A stretch of 13,205 nucleotides of DNA from Candidatus Kapaibacterium sp. Its GTDB lineage: Bacteria > Bacteroidota > Ignavibacteria > Kapaibacteriales > Kapaibacteriaceae. Within the stretch, counting starts at the first letter, position 1, and each line of letters opens with the position of its first letter. This document shows, one piece after another, positions 1 through 7,510 of the stretch. The stretch covers positions 1 to 13,205 of the forward strand of contig JAURNF010000178.1 in the NCBI GenBank assembly GCA_030830285.1. The letters run 5' to 3'. A model generated the notes under the pieces. That model searched no databases and was not told the origin of the DNA. It worked only from the letters and a program-made list of their open reading frames with translations. A program made the translations under genes and the position numbers.

Positions 1-587
1 ATGAATGGATGCTTGGCACGACGACTTACGTTGTGCAACGCATGGGCCACGAGCTTCTTACCAGTGCCGGTCTCGCCTGTGATGAGCACGTTGAGATCCG
101 TGCGTCCGTAGCGCATAATCTTGTCGGCAACATCCATCATCGCTGAACTCTTGCCAATCAACCCTTGTGCTTCCATCACACGACGAAGCTCGTCGAATGA
201 TGTGTCGGTCTTAACGCGCTCCATTGCACTGTGCAAGACGCCGATGAGACGATCGTTGGTCAGTGACGACTTATCGATGAAGTTGAGAGCCCCAAGTTTC
301 GTAGCCTTCACAGCGGTCTCAATCGTACCCTTGCCCGAAATCATGATGACGGGAATAGACGGGTATTCGCGGATCGATCGACCAAGGACATCGATGCCTG
401 TCATTGAAGATTCGCTACCGAACTCGATGTCGAGCAACATGAGGCCGACATCGCGACTGTGATCTTCAAGATATGCGAGTGCTTGTTCGGGACTATTCCG
501 GACCTCGGCATGCATACCTTCGCCACGCACCACATCAGCGAGGGTGGCAGAGAAGTCGCGGTTGTCATCAACAATGAGGATTTTCAT
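1..587 (-). CDS. Sigma-54-type (NtrC-family) response regulator, 3'-truncated by window start
   Basis: Partial gene: 195 N-terminal codons are visible and the rest lies beyond the window. Residues 1-120 form a receiver domain: the acidic pair D7-D8 after MKILIV, the probable phospho-acceptor D53 in LMLLDIEF, the switch serine S84 in MISGKG, and the conserved lysine K106 in FIDKS. A linker leads into an AAA+ sigma-54 activation domain beginning near residue 142 (GLIGKSSAMMDV), with Walker A at 171-178, GETGTGKK. The usual motif ends GKE or GKS, so the final lysine is slightly unusual. By family, a sensor kinase would phosphorylate it and it would drive sigma-54 promoters; neither partner is visible. 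The ATG at 587 lies 7 nt after the stop of the upstream lipoprotein gene, so it is probably the last visible gene of the queF-queD-gltX operon. The DNA-binding domain cannot be checked. Confident in the family, not in the regulated process. Confidence 0.9.
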   Translation of the reverse strand, partial: MKILIVDDNRDFSATLADVVRGEGMHAEVRNSPEQALAYLEDHSRDVGLMLLDIEFGSESSMTGIDVLGRSIREYPSIPVIMISGKGTIETAVKATKLGALNFIDKSSLTNDRLIGVLHSAMERVKTDTSFDELRRVMEAQGLIGKSSAMMDVADKIMRYGRTDLNVLITGETGTGKKLVAHALHNVSRRAKHPF

Positions 588-594
588 AACGGAG

Positions 595-1068
595 TTAGTC
601 CTGCGTCGCCAGCTTCATCAGCTCGTCGTAGAGTTCGCGCATGTCGCGGCTCTGAAACGTCTGTAAATCCGGGTTCCAAACGGCTCGTAAATATACGTCA
701 GTACGCGTGTTGCGATAGTCAATGAATCGCTGCTTGCGTGCCGGCGTATTCAATGCCTGTACCTTGAGAAACGAGTTCATGGTAAGCTTCGCCATAGAGC
801 AGTAGGTCGTACCATCAACGAAGTGGAGATACTCGCCATCAGCGCGATTGGCAATCGGTCCTGCGTAGCGAAAGATCTCGCCCTTGGTGTTCATTGAGAA
901 CTGTTCAAGGACGCCGGTAGAATCGTCCTGCGTGCCCCAACGGATCATGAGTTCCGCTTGGTTTGGTGCTACGCATGCGTGCGGTGCGGTTGGACGTGGC
1001 GTACCACATCCAACAAGCACGACTACCGCGGCAATTACGAAAGGAACGATGCGAGGCGATGCGAACAT
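595..1068 (-). CDS. Small putative lipoprotein of unknown function
   Basis: Protein of 157 aa. It has a short N-terminal hydrophobic stretch (about residues 7-20) ending in a lipobox L18-V-G-C21, so it is predicted to be cleaved by signal peptidase II and lipidated on Cys21. The mature part is a small soluble domain with two more cysteines (HACVAP and TYCSM) and mixed beta-strand-like segments. I do not recognise a family. The ATG at 1068 lies inside the end of gltX (34-nt overlap); no internal Met precedes the lipobox, so this start is needed for a signal peptide. The overlap, and the 7-nt gap to the response regulator downstream, suggest co-transcription. Function unknown; a periplasm-facing membrane lipoprotein is the inference. 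Confidence 0.75.
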   Translation of the reverse strand: MFASPRIVPFVIAAVVVLVGCGTPRPTAPHACVAPNQAELMIRWGTQDDSTGVLEQFSMNTKGEIFRYAGPIANRADGEYLHFVDGTTYCSMAKLTMNSFLKVQALNTPARKQRFIDYRNTRTDVYLRAVWNPDLQTFQSRDMRELYDELMKLATQD

Positions 1069-2483
1069 CTATCTGCTCCAATCAGCTGTAGTGTGCGGAA
1101 GAGATCTGCACCCACATCACGGTGGGTAAGGACAAGTCGTAGTGGCTTCATCATTGCGCCCATCTTGATGCTAGCGTGCTCTGCGGATGCCTGTGCATGC
1201 GCCTTGAACGTTGCTTCATCGGTGAGGGTTGCGTCAGAGAAACCTTCATGGAAGGCACGCAGGGCGTCAACAACTCCCTGATTACCAGTCAGTGCTGCCT
1301 GGGTCTCGTCAGAGAGCGCACAGAGTGTGTCTCCGAAGAGGTAGTCGCCGAACTCAGCGATTTCCGCGAGGAATGTCACACGTTCACGAAGCAAGGCGAT
1401 CACATCAGCGACAAACGCCGGTTCGATGCGCGTGTATCCGCGTTCCGTAAGCGTTGGGAGAAGAGCTGTTGCAAGTTGGTGCGGATCGCGTGAACGGAGA
1501 TACTCGCTATTCATCCACTCGAGCTTCTTGTAATCAAACACGGCACCTGCCTTGTTTACGCGCTCGAGTGAAAACGCGTCGATGAGCTCTTCCATCGAGA
1601 ACTTCTCATTGTCACCACCTGGATGCCAGCCGCATAGTGCGACGAAGTTGACCAGGGCGTCAGGGAAGTATCCTTTGGCTGCAAAGTCGCGCACCATGAC
1701 ATCGCCATGACGCTTGCTCATCTTCGAGCGGTCGGGATTCAATAGCAAGGGCACGTGTGCAAACGTTGGAGCTGTCCAACCAAATGCTTCATAGAGCAAC
1801 ACATGCTTCGGCGTCGACGGAAGCCATTCTTCTGCGCGGATCACGTGCGTGATCTCCATGAGATGGTCGTCGACGACGTTTGCGAGGTGGTAGGTTGGGA
1901 AGCCATCACTCTTGAGAAGGATTTGATCGTCAATCTCACGTCCGTTCACAACCACGTCGCCACGGATCTGATCATGGAATCGCACGTCAGCGGTGAGCGG
2001 TACCTTGAGTCGGATGACATGAAGCGCGCCCTCTGCAAGCAACCGTGCTGTCTCCTGTTCGCCAAGCGTGTACTGATTGCGCATGCTTGAACGGTCGTAC
2101 TTGGGCGCGATTCCCGCAGCTTGCTGACGTTGACGCATGGCATCAAGTTCGTCTGAGGTGTCGAAGGCGTAGTATGCCGTGCCGTTCTCAACCAGCTGCA
2201 TACCGTACGTGCGGTAGAGGTCGAAGCGCTCGCTTTGTGTGTACGGACCGTAATTACCGCCGACGTGTGGACCCTCGTCGAAGACGACGCCAGCCCATGC
2301 GAGTGACGAAATCTGCTCTTCGATCGCACCTTCAACAAGGCGTGTACGGTCAGTATCCTCGATTCGAAGGATGCACGTGCCGCCATGATGCTTCGCGAAC
2401 AGGTAGTTGTACAACGCCGTGCGCAAGCTTCCGATGTGAAGGAAGCCCGTTGGCGATGGTGCAAAACGGACGCGTACACTCAT
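1035..2483 (-). CDS. gltX: Glutamyl-tRNA synthetase
   Basis: 482 aa, a normal full length for bacterial GltX (class I aminoacyl-tRNA synthetase). It charges tRNA-Glu with glutamate in the cytoplasm. The N-terminus has the class I signature PSPTGFLHIGS with HIGH-equivalent H16-I-G-S19, followed by RTALYNYLFAKHHGG and the glutamate/ATP pocket stretch RIEDTDRTR (41-48). The KMSKS-equivalent is K254-M-S-K-R258 in NPDRSKMSKRHG. The C-terminal anticodon-binding helical domain is present, so this is not the short paralogue GluQ-RS. The zinc-binding cysteine cluster seen in some GltX is absent around residues 100-110 (TAYYAFDTSDE). The ATG at 2483 overlaps the queD stop (ATGA). Whether it is discriminating or also charges tRNA-Gln cannot be told here. 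Confidence 0.97.
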   Translation of the reverse strand: MSVRVRFAPSPTGFLHIGSLRTALYNYLFAKHHGGTCILRIEDTDRTRLVEGAIEEQISSLAWAGVVFDEGPHVGGNYGPYTQSERFDLYRTYGMQLVENGTAYYAFDTSDELDAMRQRQQAAGIAPKYDRSSMRNQYTLGEQETARLLAEGALHVIRLKVPLTADVRFHDQIRGDVVVNGREIDDQILLKSDGFPTYHLANVVDDHLMEITHVIRAEEWLPSTPKHVLLYEAFGWTAPTFAHVPLLLNPDRSKMSKRHGDVMVRDFAAKGYFPDALVNFVALCGWHPGGDNEKFSMEELIDAFSLERVNKAGAVFDYKKLEWMNSEYLRSRDPHQLATALLPTLTERGYTRIEPAFVADVIALLRERVTFLAEIAEFGDYLFGDTLCALSDETQAALTGNQGVVDALRAFHEGFSDATLTDEATFKAHAQASAEHASIKMGAMMKPLRLVLTHRDVGADLFRTLQLIGADRCSHRLASFLS

Positions 2484-2902
2484 AGGGAGATCTCCACTTC
2501 GGCAAATGTCTTCTCTGTTTCGAATACACGCAGTCGAACTGCATCTACGCGATGTCCTGCTGGTAGGTTCGATACAACATGTGTTGCAAGCATGCGCGCA
2601 ATGTTCTCTGCAGTTGTAGGGAACTCAACAAGCACCATCTTCAAGTTGTTGCGTTCGAGGAACTCGCGCACGACAGTGTCGCTGCTGTTGCACAGGAAGC
2701 TATGGTCCAACTCATCAAGCTTGTCTTGAATGAGGAGTTTCATGTCGTAATAATCCATTACCATACCGTTAGCATCGGGCTCACCACTCAAGATCACATG
2801 CGCTTCGTACGAGTGCCCATGGATGTTCTTGCACAGACCCTCATGGAAGGGAAGGCGATGCCCCATTTCCCAACGGAACTGCTTCGAAATTGTGGTGCGC
2901 AT
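2480..2902 (-). CDS. queD: 6-carboxy-5,6,7,8-tetrahydropterin synthase (QueD, PTPS family)
   Basis: 140 aa, in the size range of bacterial QueD/PTPS. QueD converts 7,8-dihydroneopterin triphosphate to 6-carboxytetrahydropterin, the first committed step to 7-deazaguanines. Zinc ligands are H15 (EMGHRL) plus H28 and H30 (NIHGH); the catalytic cysteine is C24 in the C-x3-HGH pattern typical of QueD; the Asp-His pair is in ELDHSF (D66-H67); PTTAEN (96-101) and a late substrate-binding glutamate (VFETEK, E128) are present. The ATG at 2902 is chosen over upstream in-frame codons because homology begins at MRTTISKQF and it lies 2 nt after the queF stop. Its own stop overlaps gltX by 4 nt. The adjacent queF supports the queuosine role over a pterin/folate role, although folate genes also occur in the window. 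Confidence 0.93.
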   Translation of the reverse strand: MRTTISKQFRWEMGHRLPFHEGLCKNIHGHSYEAHVILSGEPDANGMVMDYYDMKLLIQDKLDELDHSFLCNSSDTVVREFLERNNLKMVLVEFPTTAENIARMLATHVVSNLPAGHRVDAVRLRVFETEKTFAEVEISL

Positions 2903-2904
2903 GA

Positions 2905-3243
2905 TTATGCCTTGGTGTGCTCGACAACGATCACACTGTTGATGCCGCCACGAGCTTTCCAGTCTGCCGTGACCTTCATGTAGAGAGGGTCGCAGCACGC
3001 AACAAGATCATCAAGGATCTGATTTGTCACTGCCTCGTAGAAGATTCCGCGATTGCGGAAATCGAGGTAGTAGTACTTCAGGGCCTTGAGCTCGATGCAT
3101 ACATCGTTGGGGATGTACTCAACAGTGATCGTTCCAAAGTCGGGTAGACCCGTCTTTGGACATACCGAGGTGAATTCAGGGTTTACGTGTGTAATCGTGA
3201 ATCGACGTCCAGGACGTGGATTCGGGAAGGTTTCGAGTTGCAT
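2905..3243 (-). CDS. queF: NADPH-dependent 7-cyano-7-deazaguanine reductase (QueF, type I)
   Basis: 112 aa, the short unimodular type I form. QueF reduces the nitrile preQ0 to the aminomethyl base preQ1 with two NADPH, in the cytoplasm. The catalytic cysteine is C28 in EFTSVCPKTGLPDFG, with the acid D35 at the expected spacing of seven. The QueF motif follows: E51-LKALKYYYLDFRNRG with FYE at 68-70, where many enzymes have FHE; tyrosine replaces the histidine. The C-terminal RGGINSV segment is conserved. The ATG at 3243 is the only sensible start. It is the first gene of the run queF-queD-gltX-lipoprotein-regulator, with queD 2 nt downstream. A TAATTTTG element ends 4 nt before the ATG, so the message may be leaderless (inference). 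Confidence 0.95.
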   Translation of the reverse strand: MQLETFPNPRPGRRFTITHVNPEFTSVCPKTGLPDFGTITVEYIPNDVCIELKALKYYYLDFRNRGIFYEAVTNQILDDLVACCDPLYMKVTADWKARGGINSVIVVEHTKA

Positions 3244-3247
3244 GCCA

Positions 3248-3255
3248 CAAAATTA
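3248..3255 (-). promoter_or_regulatory. Candidate Bacteroidota-type -7 element for queF
   Basis: Read on the minus strand the bases are TAATTTTG, an exact match to the Bacteroidota primary-sigma -7 consensus TAnnTTTG, ending 4 nt upstream of the queF ATG. No convincing -33 TTG/TTTG lies at the usual distance; a TTG in the neighbouring hairpin is only 13 nt upstream. If real, the transcript would start at or very near the ATG. Confidence 0.3.
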
Positions 3256-3259
3256 CGCA

Positions 3260-3296
3260 GAGAGCGCACAACGGCCTGCAGCCGTTGTGCGCTCTC
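3260..3296. terminator. 16-bp perfect hairpin between sppA and queF, terminator-like
   Basis: GAGAGCGCACAACGGC (3260-3275) is followed by a 5-nt loop and its exact reverse complement (3281-3296). The stem is GC-rich and sits about 28 nt beyond the sppA stop and 17 nt before the queF start. It would separate the sppA transcript from the queF operon. Neither strand has an uninterrupted U-run directly after the stem (the sppA direction reads TGCGTAATTTTG), so it is not a textbook intrinsic terminator. It could instead be a factor-assisted terminator, an mRNA 3'-end stabiliser or a dyad protein-binding site. Confidence 0.6.
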
Positions 3297-3323
3297 GTGA
3301 AGAAGATTCGGTGTGGTGGGCGA

Positions 3324-5261
3324 TTAGTCCATCGGCACGGTCATTGGTAGCATCATGAGCGCCCGCTCGGTCATGCCGAGTTCAGTGAGCTGGAGTGCGT
3401 GCTTTACCTGACTGCGGGTGCCGCCTGGGAGTGCACGATAGATCTGCTCGGAAGCGGGTATTGTGCCTGTGACCTTTGCAATAAGCGATGAGCGGAGCAT
3501 TGCTCGTGCTTCTGCATCCTCGTCGCCATCTTCCTTGTTGAGTCCGATTGCCTTGAGCAGTGCGGTAAGGTTGTCGACCTTCTTTGGATAGAGGATGATG
3601 TTGACGTCGTCGTTGGCACCAACACCAATGCGCTTCTTCGCAATAGCAATCGCAACGTCGAGTCCCCCAAGAACATCGACCAACCCGGCTTCCTTCGCAG
3701 CGGTACCTGTCCATACGCGACCCCGAGCGAGCTTGCGTGCGGCGGCGGTGTCCATCTTGCGCGACTCGGCGACCTTCTGCACAAAGCGTGTGTAGATGCC
3801 TTGTCCGAACGACCGAAGCGTATGCTTGTCGCCATCGGTGAGTGGCAGGCCAGCATTCATGAACGATGCCGATGGTCCGAGTGAAACTGTATCGATCGTG
3901 ATGCCAACCTTCGCAACCGAACCCGTGAAGTTTGGAATTGACATGATCACTCCAATCGAACCGGTGATTGTCGATGGGTGCGCAATGATTGTATCACACG
4001 CCATGGCAATGTAGTATCCTCCAGATGCAGCCACGTCGCTCATCGAAGCATACACAGGCTTCACCTTCCGTACTTCGCGAATCTCTGCCCAGATTTCATC
4101 TGATGCGAAAGCAGAGCCCCCTGGACTATCGATGCGAAGAACAATTGCCTCGACGTCGTCGTTGTCGCGCGCTGCACGAAGATCGCGGATCAGCGTGCGT
4201 GCATAGATGCCGCTGGCGTCGAAGGGATCGGAGTTGGTTCCTGGACTGATTGCCCCAGATGCATAGACGATGGCAATGCTCCTCGACGCGCGTGCGTCAG
4301 ACTCTTCATCGGTGAATGACTGCACGTACTTGGCCAAACTTATCGTCTTGAGCGTAGGATGTGCAGTTGTGTCATCTGGATTGAGGCGACGGTGGATGCG
4401 CTCCTTGAGTTCGGCTTCACGCATCATCGCATCGATGAGTCCGCTCGCAAGAAGTGAATCAGGAATGTAAACACCCTTGTTCATGAGCTCGACCACGCGT
4501 TCCGGTGTAAGCTTGCGGCTCTTCGAAACCGCATCAACAAACACATCAGAGCGCTGTTGGAGCAATGCGCGGATCGCTTCCTTTGCTGGCTCCGACCAAC
4601 GATCACGGTTCATGGTTTCTGCTGCTGACTTGTATTCTTCGAACTGCTCGACGTGGAACGACACACCAAGCTTTTCGAACATGCCCTTCATGAAGGGGGC
4701 TGATGTTCCGAATGCGTTGAACTCCATCATACCTTCTTGTGGCATGATGATCGAGTCTGCAACTGTTGCCATGTAATAGCCGCCCTTGGTGCCCATCTCT
4801 GCGTAGGCATAGATGAACTTCTTCGAGCTCTTGAAGTCGATAAGCGCCTCGCGAACCTCAGAGAGCTTTGCCATTCCGGCAGCAGCAATTCCCGAACGGA
4901 TGTAGATGCCGTGAATGTTGTCATCCGTCTTCGCGCGCTTGATCGATTCGACGATGTCGCGCAGGGATGGGCCTGATTCGTCAGATCCAAAGCTCAGTGC
5001 CTTTGGTGGATCGTACTCTGGGATGCCCTTCGAAAGATCGAGCACAAGCACGGTCTTGTCAGTCACATCAACGTGTTGCTCGGTTTCGAAGCTCGACAAG
5101 AACATGCTGATCATCAGACCGAACACGCCGATTGCGACGACGACCAAGCCGATAATGACGCCGGCGATGATCCATCCACGCGAGCGTCGGCGCTGTGGCT
5201 GCATCCCTATGCCAGGTGGTGGTGGAATCGGATTCGGATTTGGAGTAGGGTTATCTTGCAT
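3324..5261 (-). CDS. sppA: Signal peptide peptidase SppA, long (67K-type) form
   Basis: 645 aa, near the tandem-domain E. coli enzyme (618 aa). It is a membrane-anchored serine protease that degrades cleaved signal peptides on the periplasmic side. The N-terminus is proline-rich (NPTPNPNPIPPPPG), then basic RRRSR, then one membrane segment at about 30-55. Two peptidase-S49 domains follow. The general-base lysine is K211 in EEYKSAAE (N-terminal domain) and the nucleophile is S413 in DVAASGGYY (C-terminal domain), matching the Lys209/Ser409 dyad of E. coli SppA. LRIDSPGGSAF (375-385) and TGSIGVIM (433-440) are the usual oxyanion and core motifs. The ATG at 5261 is preferred over longer in-frame extensions because GAAAGGA, a good ribosome binding site, lies just upstream and homology starts there. 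The C-terminal 80 residues are less conserved. It appears monocistronic and is divergent from queA. Confidence 0.95.
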   Translation of the reverse strand: MQDNPTPNPNPIPPPPGIGMQPQRRRSRGWIIAGVIIGLVVVAIGVFGLMISMFLSSFETEQHVDVTDKTVLVLDLSKGIPEYDPPKALSFGSDESGPSLRDIVESIKRAKTDDNIHGIYIRSGIAAAGMAKLSEVREALIDFKSSKKFIYAYAEMGTKGGYYMATVADSIIMPQEGMMEFNAFGTSAPFMKGMFEKLGVSFHVEQFEEYKSAAETMNRDRWSEPAKEAIRALLQQRSDVFVDAVSKSRKLTPERVVELMNKGVYIPDSLLASGLIDAMMREAELKERIHRRLNPDDTTAHPTLKTISLAKYVQSFTDEESDARASRSIAIVYASGAISPGTNSDPFDASGIYARTLIRDLRAARDNDDVEAIVLRIDSPGGSAFASDEIWAEIREVRKVKPVYASMSDVAASGGYYIAMACDTIIAHPSTITGSIGVIMSIPNFTGSVAKVGITIDTVSLGPSASFMNAGLPLTDGDKHTLRSFGQGIYTRFVQKVAESRKMDTAAARKLARGRVWTGTAAKEAGLVDVLGGLDVAIAIAKKRIGVGANDDVNIILYPKKVDNLTALLKAIGLNKEDGDEDAEARAMLRSSLIAKVTGTIPASEQIYRALPGGTRSQVKHALQLTELGMTERALMMLPMTVPMD

Positions 5262-5329
5262 GTCATTCCTTTCGGTGATATCAAACGATGGGCACAGTAC
5301 GCGTCCACTGTCCGAAGGTTGCAGTTTCA

Positions 5330-5337
5330 CAAAACTA
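5330..5337 (-). promoter_or_regulatory. Candidate -7 promoter element for sppA in the sppA-queA divergent gap
   Basis: On the minus strand this reads TAGTTTTG, matching TAnnTTTG. It would give sppA a 5' leader of roughly 65 nt that contains the GAAAGGA ribosome binding site. No clear -33 partner is seen upstream, inside the start of queA. The whole 87-bp gap (5262-5348) must hold promoters for both divergent genes; I see no matching element for queA on the plus strand. Confidence 0.25.
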
Positions 5338-5348
5338 CTGTGCATTTC

Positions 5349-6584
5349 ATGGCGAGCCACGTCCCGGAAACAGCGTTTCCACTCGACAACTACGTATACG
5401 AGCTTCCGGCTGATCGCATTGCGATCCATCCGCTTGACGAGCGCGATGCCAGCAAGCTCTTCGTATGGCGCGGTCCTGGCAAGGTGGAGCATCGGGTATT
5501 CCGTGAGGTTGCCGATATCCTCCCTGAGGGGTCGCTGCTGGTGGTGAACCACACGCGCGTAATCTGTGCGCGTATCGCGATGCAGAAGCCAACGGGCGGC
5601 ATTGTAGAGGTGCTCCTGACGGATCCTGAGCTACCGTCACGCGATCCAGCAGTGGTGCTCGCCTCTGCTGCTCCATCGCAATGGCGCTGTTTGATAGGGG
5701 GCAAGAACGTCCATGTGGGTATGGTCCTGACAGAGCCGACATCGGGTCTGCAAGCAACGGTTGTGCGACGTGACGGAGCCGAGGGATCGGTTGCGCTTGC
5801 GTGGCGCGACGGCCAGCTCCTTGGAGATCTGATCGACGAGATCGGCCGACTGCCATTACCTCCGTATTTGCATCGCGAAGCTGAGGAGTCGGACCGTGAT
5901 CGATACCAAACGGTGTATGCTGCCGAATCTGGTTCTGTAGCAGCGCCAACAGCCGGACTGCATTTCACTGATCGTGTGTTTGCTGCATGTGATGCACGCG
6001 GGATCGATCGAGCCACCGTAACGCTCCACGTTGGGATGGGCACCTTCCGTCCGGTAGAAGCCACCGACGTCCGCAATCATGTGATGCATCAGGAGCGCTA
6101 CGGTGTGAGCCGCAGCACGGTGGAGCAGCTGCTCCGGAATGCCGAATCAGATACACCTTGGATTACCGCTGTTGGTACAACATCGATTCGCACGCTTGAG
6201 TCGCTCTACGCCGTCGGCGCTCGCATCGTGCGAGATGGTACCTACGAGCAATCAATGCATGTTGGCCAGTGGGAGGCGTTTGATCCAACGTTGCACAACA
6301 CTCCTCGTGCTGACGTGTTTCGTGCCCTCGTGGCGATGATGGATCATCATCACGTGTCAAGCCTGTGGGGTGAAACGCAGTTGATGATAGCACCAGGTGC
6401 CCAGCTTGGATGTGTCGATGCGTTGATTACCAACTTCCACCAACCGGGCAATACGCTACTGCTCTTGGTTGCGGGTGTTGTTGGTGAAGATGCGTGGCGT
6501 GCTATCTATGATGAGGCACTAGAAAAAGACTACCGATTCTTGAGTTACGGCGACTCATCGCTGTTGTTCTGTCGCAAACCTTAG
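5349..6584 (+). CDS. queA: S-adenosylmethionine:tRNA ribosyltransferase-isomerase (QueA)
   Basis: 411 aa. QueA transfers and isomerises the ribose of S-adenosylmethionine onto preQ1 at the wobble position of GUN-anticodon tRNAs, forming epoxyqueuosine. Motifs in order: YELPADRIAIHPLDERDASKL near the N-terminus, LVVNHTRVICARI, AAPTAGLHFTDRVF (about 198-210), VTLHVGMGTFRPVEATD, TTSIRTLESL, and LITNFHQPGNTLLLLVAG (about 357-374). It is some 50 residues longer than E. coli QueA (356 aa), matching the longer form common in Bacteroidota relatives. The ATG at 5349 is where homology begins; there is no Shine-Dalgarno sequence, which is frequent in this group. It acts downstream of QueD and QueF encoded 2.5 kb away. 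Its TAG overlaps the ybbR stop on the other strand. Confidence 0.95.
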   Translation: MASHVPETAFPLDNYVYELPADRIAIHPLDERDASKLFVWRGPGKVEHRVFREVADILPEGSLLVVNHTRVICARIAMQKPTGGIVEVLLTDPELPSRDPAVVLASAAPSQWRCLIGGKNVHVGMVLTEPTSGLQATVVRRDGAEGSVALAWRDGQLLGDLIDEIGRLPLPPYLHREAEESDRDRYQTVYAAESGSVAAPTAGLHFTDRVFAACDARGIDRATVTLHVGMGTFRPVEATDVRNHVMHQERYGVSRSTVEQLLRNAESDTPWITAVGTTSIRTLESLYAVGARIVRDGTYEQSMHVGQWEAFDPTLHNTPRADVFRALVAMMDHHHVSSLWGETQLMIAPGAQLGCVDALITNFHQPGNTLLLLVAGVVGEDAWRAIYDEALEKDYRFLSYGDSSLLFCRKP

Positions 6585-7510
6585 CGGGTGCGCACCGATG
6601 GTGCATGAACCCGCACAAAGCCAGGAGCTGTCGAGATTACGCGAACCGACGACGGTGCGGTTACACGGGGTCGGACGATGCCGGATGGCGAGAGCTCGTT
6701 GATTTCTGCACGAAGATCTCGAGCTGTGATGGTTGCGATGTCATCCACGCCTCCACGAATGACCACCGACACCTGGCGTGGTGAGATTGTAAGAAGCGTA
6801 TCGATTGCAACGCCAAACGTAACAGGTACGTCTGGAATTGTTCGATCAGCCGCCTGTTGCACAGAGAACTGCACACGAACGCGAGACGGTTGGACGTTGA
6901 TGAGTGATTGGAGCGAGTCGGACAGCGGAATATCGACAACGCGCGATGTGTAGACGTCCTCGAGCAAGATGCGCTCTGTGCTCCACTCAGTAAGCCGCTC
7001 GACCACATCACGTGATCCACGTACTTCAACATCGATCACGTCGGACGTAGGCTCTGACGTTTGCAGAAAGCCAGGTCGGCACGCAAGTGCATAACGGATG
7101 CGCAGAGGAACGCGCTTCACAGCGAGATCGCCCGTGGTCAATGTCAAACGGTCGGGCTCAACGGCGATAACTCGCAAGGGCAGTGTCGTTGTGACACCGC
7201 GCAGGAGATCGTCGCTCTCAGCGATATAGGTTGACGCCTGGTCGGGATTCATTGCCGCAAGATCCAGCGTGCACGCAACCGACTTTGTGAAGTACAGCGC
7301 ATTCAGAATCTGCAGTCCAGTGGCACGAACGCGAATGCGCACCGTAGCTGGAACGGTCGACAGCATCGCTTGATTAGGCGGCGACATCACGACAAACGGT
7401 ACATCCAAATCATCCTCATACGTTCGTGTCAGCGACACGTACGTCCAGAGTCCAACCGCAGCAAGCACTGCGATTAGGAGCGTACGGATGCTGAATCGTC
7501 GTTTAGCCAT
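6581..7510 (-). CDS. YbbR-domain membrane-anchored protein (CdaR-like)
   Basis: 309 aa. A basic start (MAKRRFSIR) is followed by one membrane segment (about 9-26) and then a long extracytoplasmic part made of YbbR-type beta repeats, e.g. DLDVPFVVMSPPNQAML with VRIRVRATG, and DVPVTFGVAID with VSVVIRGG near 230-255. In Firmicutes, YbbR/CdaR proteins bind and modulate the diadenylate cyclase CdaA; no cyclase gene is in this window, so that role is only a possibility. The ATG at 7510 lies 37 nt inside the 3' end of dnaG, implying translational coupling. The TAA is convergent with and overlaps the queA stop. Family assignment rests on topology and repeat style, so it is less certain than its neighbours. 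Confidence 0.75.
   Translation of the reverse strand: MAKRRFSIRTLLIAVLAAVGLWTYVSLTRTYEDDLDVPFVVMSPPNQAMLSTVPATVRIRVRATGLQILNALYFTKSVACTLDLAAMNPDQASTYIAESDDLLRGVTTTLPLRVIAVEPDRLTLTTGDLAVKRVPLRIRYALACRPGFLQTSEPTSDVIDVEVRGSRDVVERLTEWSTERILLEDVYTSRVVDIPLSDSLQSLINVQPSRVRVQFSVQQAADRTIPDVPVTFGVAIDTLLTISPRQVSVVIRGGVDDIATITARDLRAEINELSPSGIVRPRVTAPSSVRVISTAPGFVRVHAPSVRTR

Noticed and set aside
1035..2483. GluQ-RS (glutamyl-queuosine tRNA-Asp synthetase) suggested by the neighbouring que genes
   Set aside because: The protein is 482 aa with a KMSKR motif and a full anticodon-binding C-terminus; GluQ-RS is about 300 aa and lacks that domain.
3244..3323. preQ1 riboswitch upstream of queF
   Set aside because: The hairpin is a simple perfect stem ending about 17 nt before the ATG, with no pseudoknot-type A-rich tail. 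It looks like a terminator or dyad.
5073..5348. N-terminal extension of queA to 5073
   Set aside because: It would be antisense to sppA and lie outside the family's conserved start; homology begins at the ATG at 5349.
5262..5552. N-terminal extension of sppA to 5552
   Set aside because: The extension overlaps queA antisense and shows no homology. The ATG at 5261 has a good ribosome binding site and begins the expected proline-rich cytoplasmic tail and membrane anchor.
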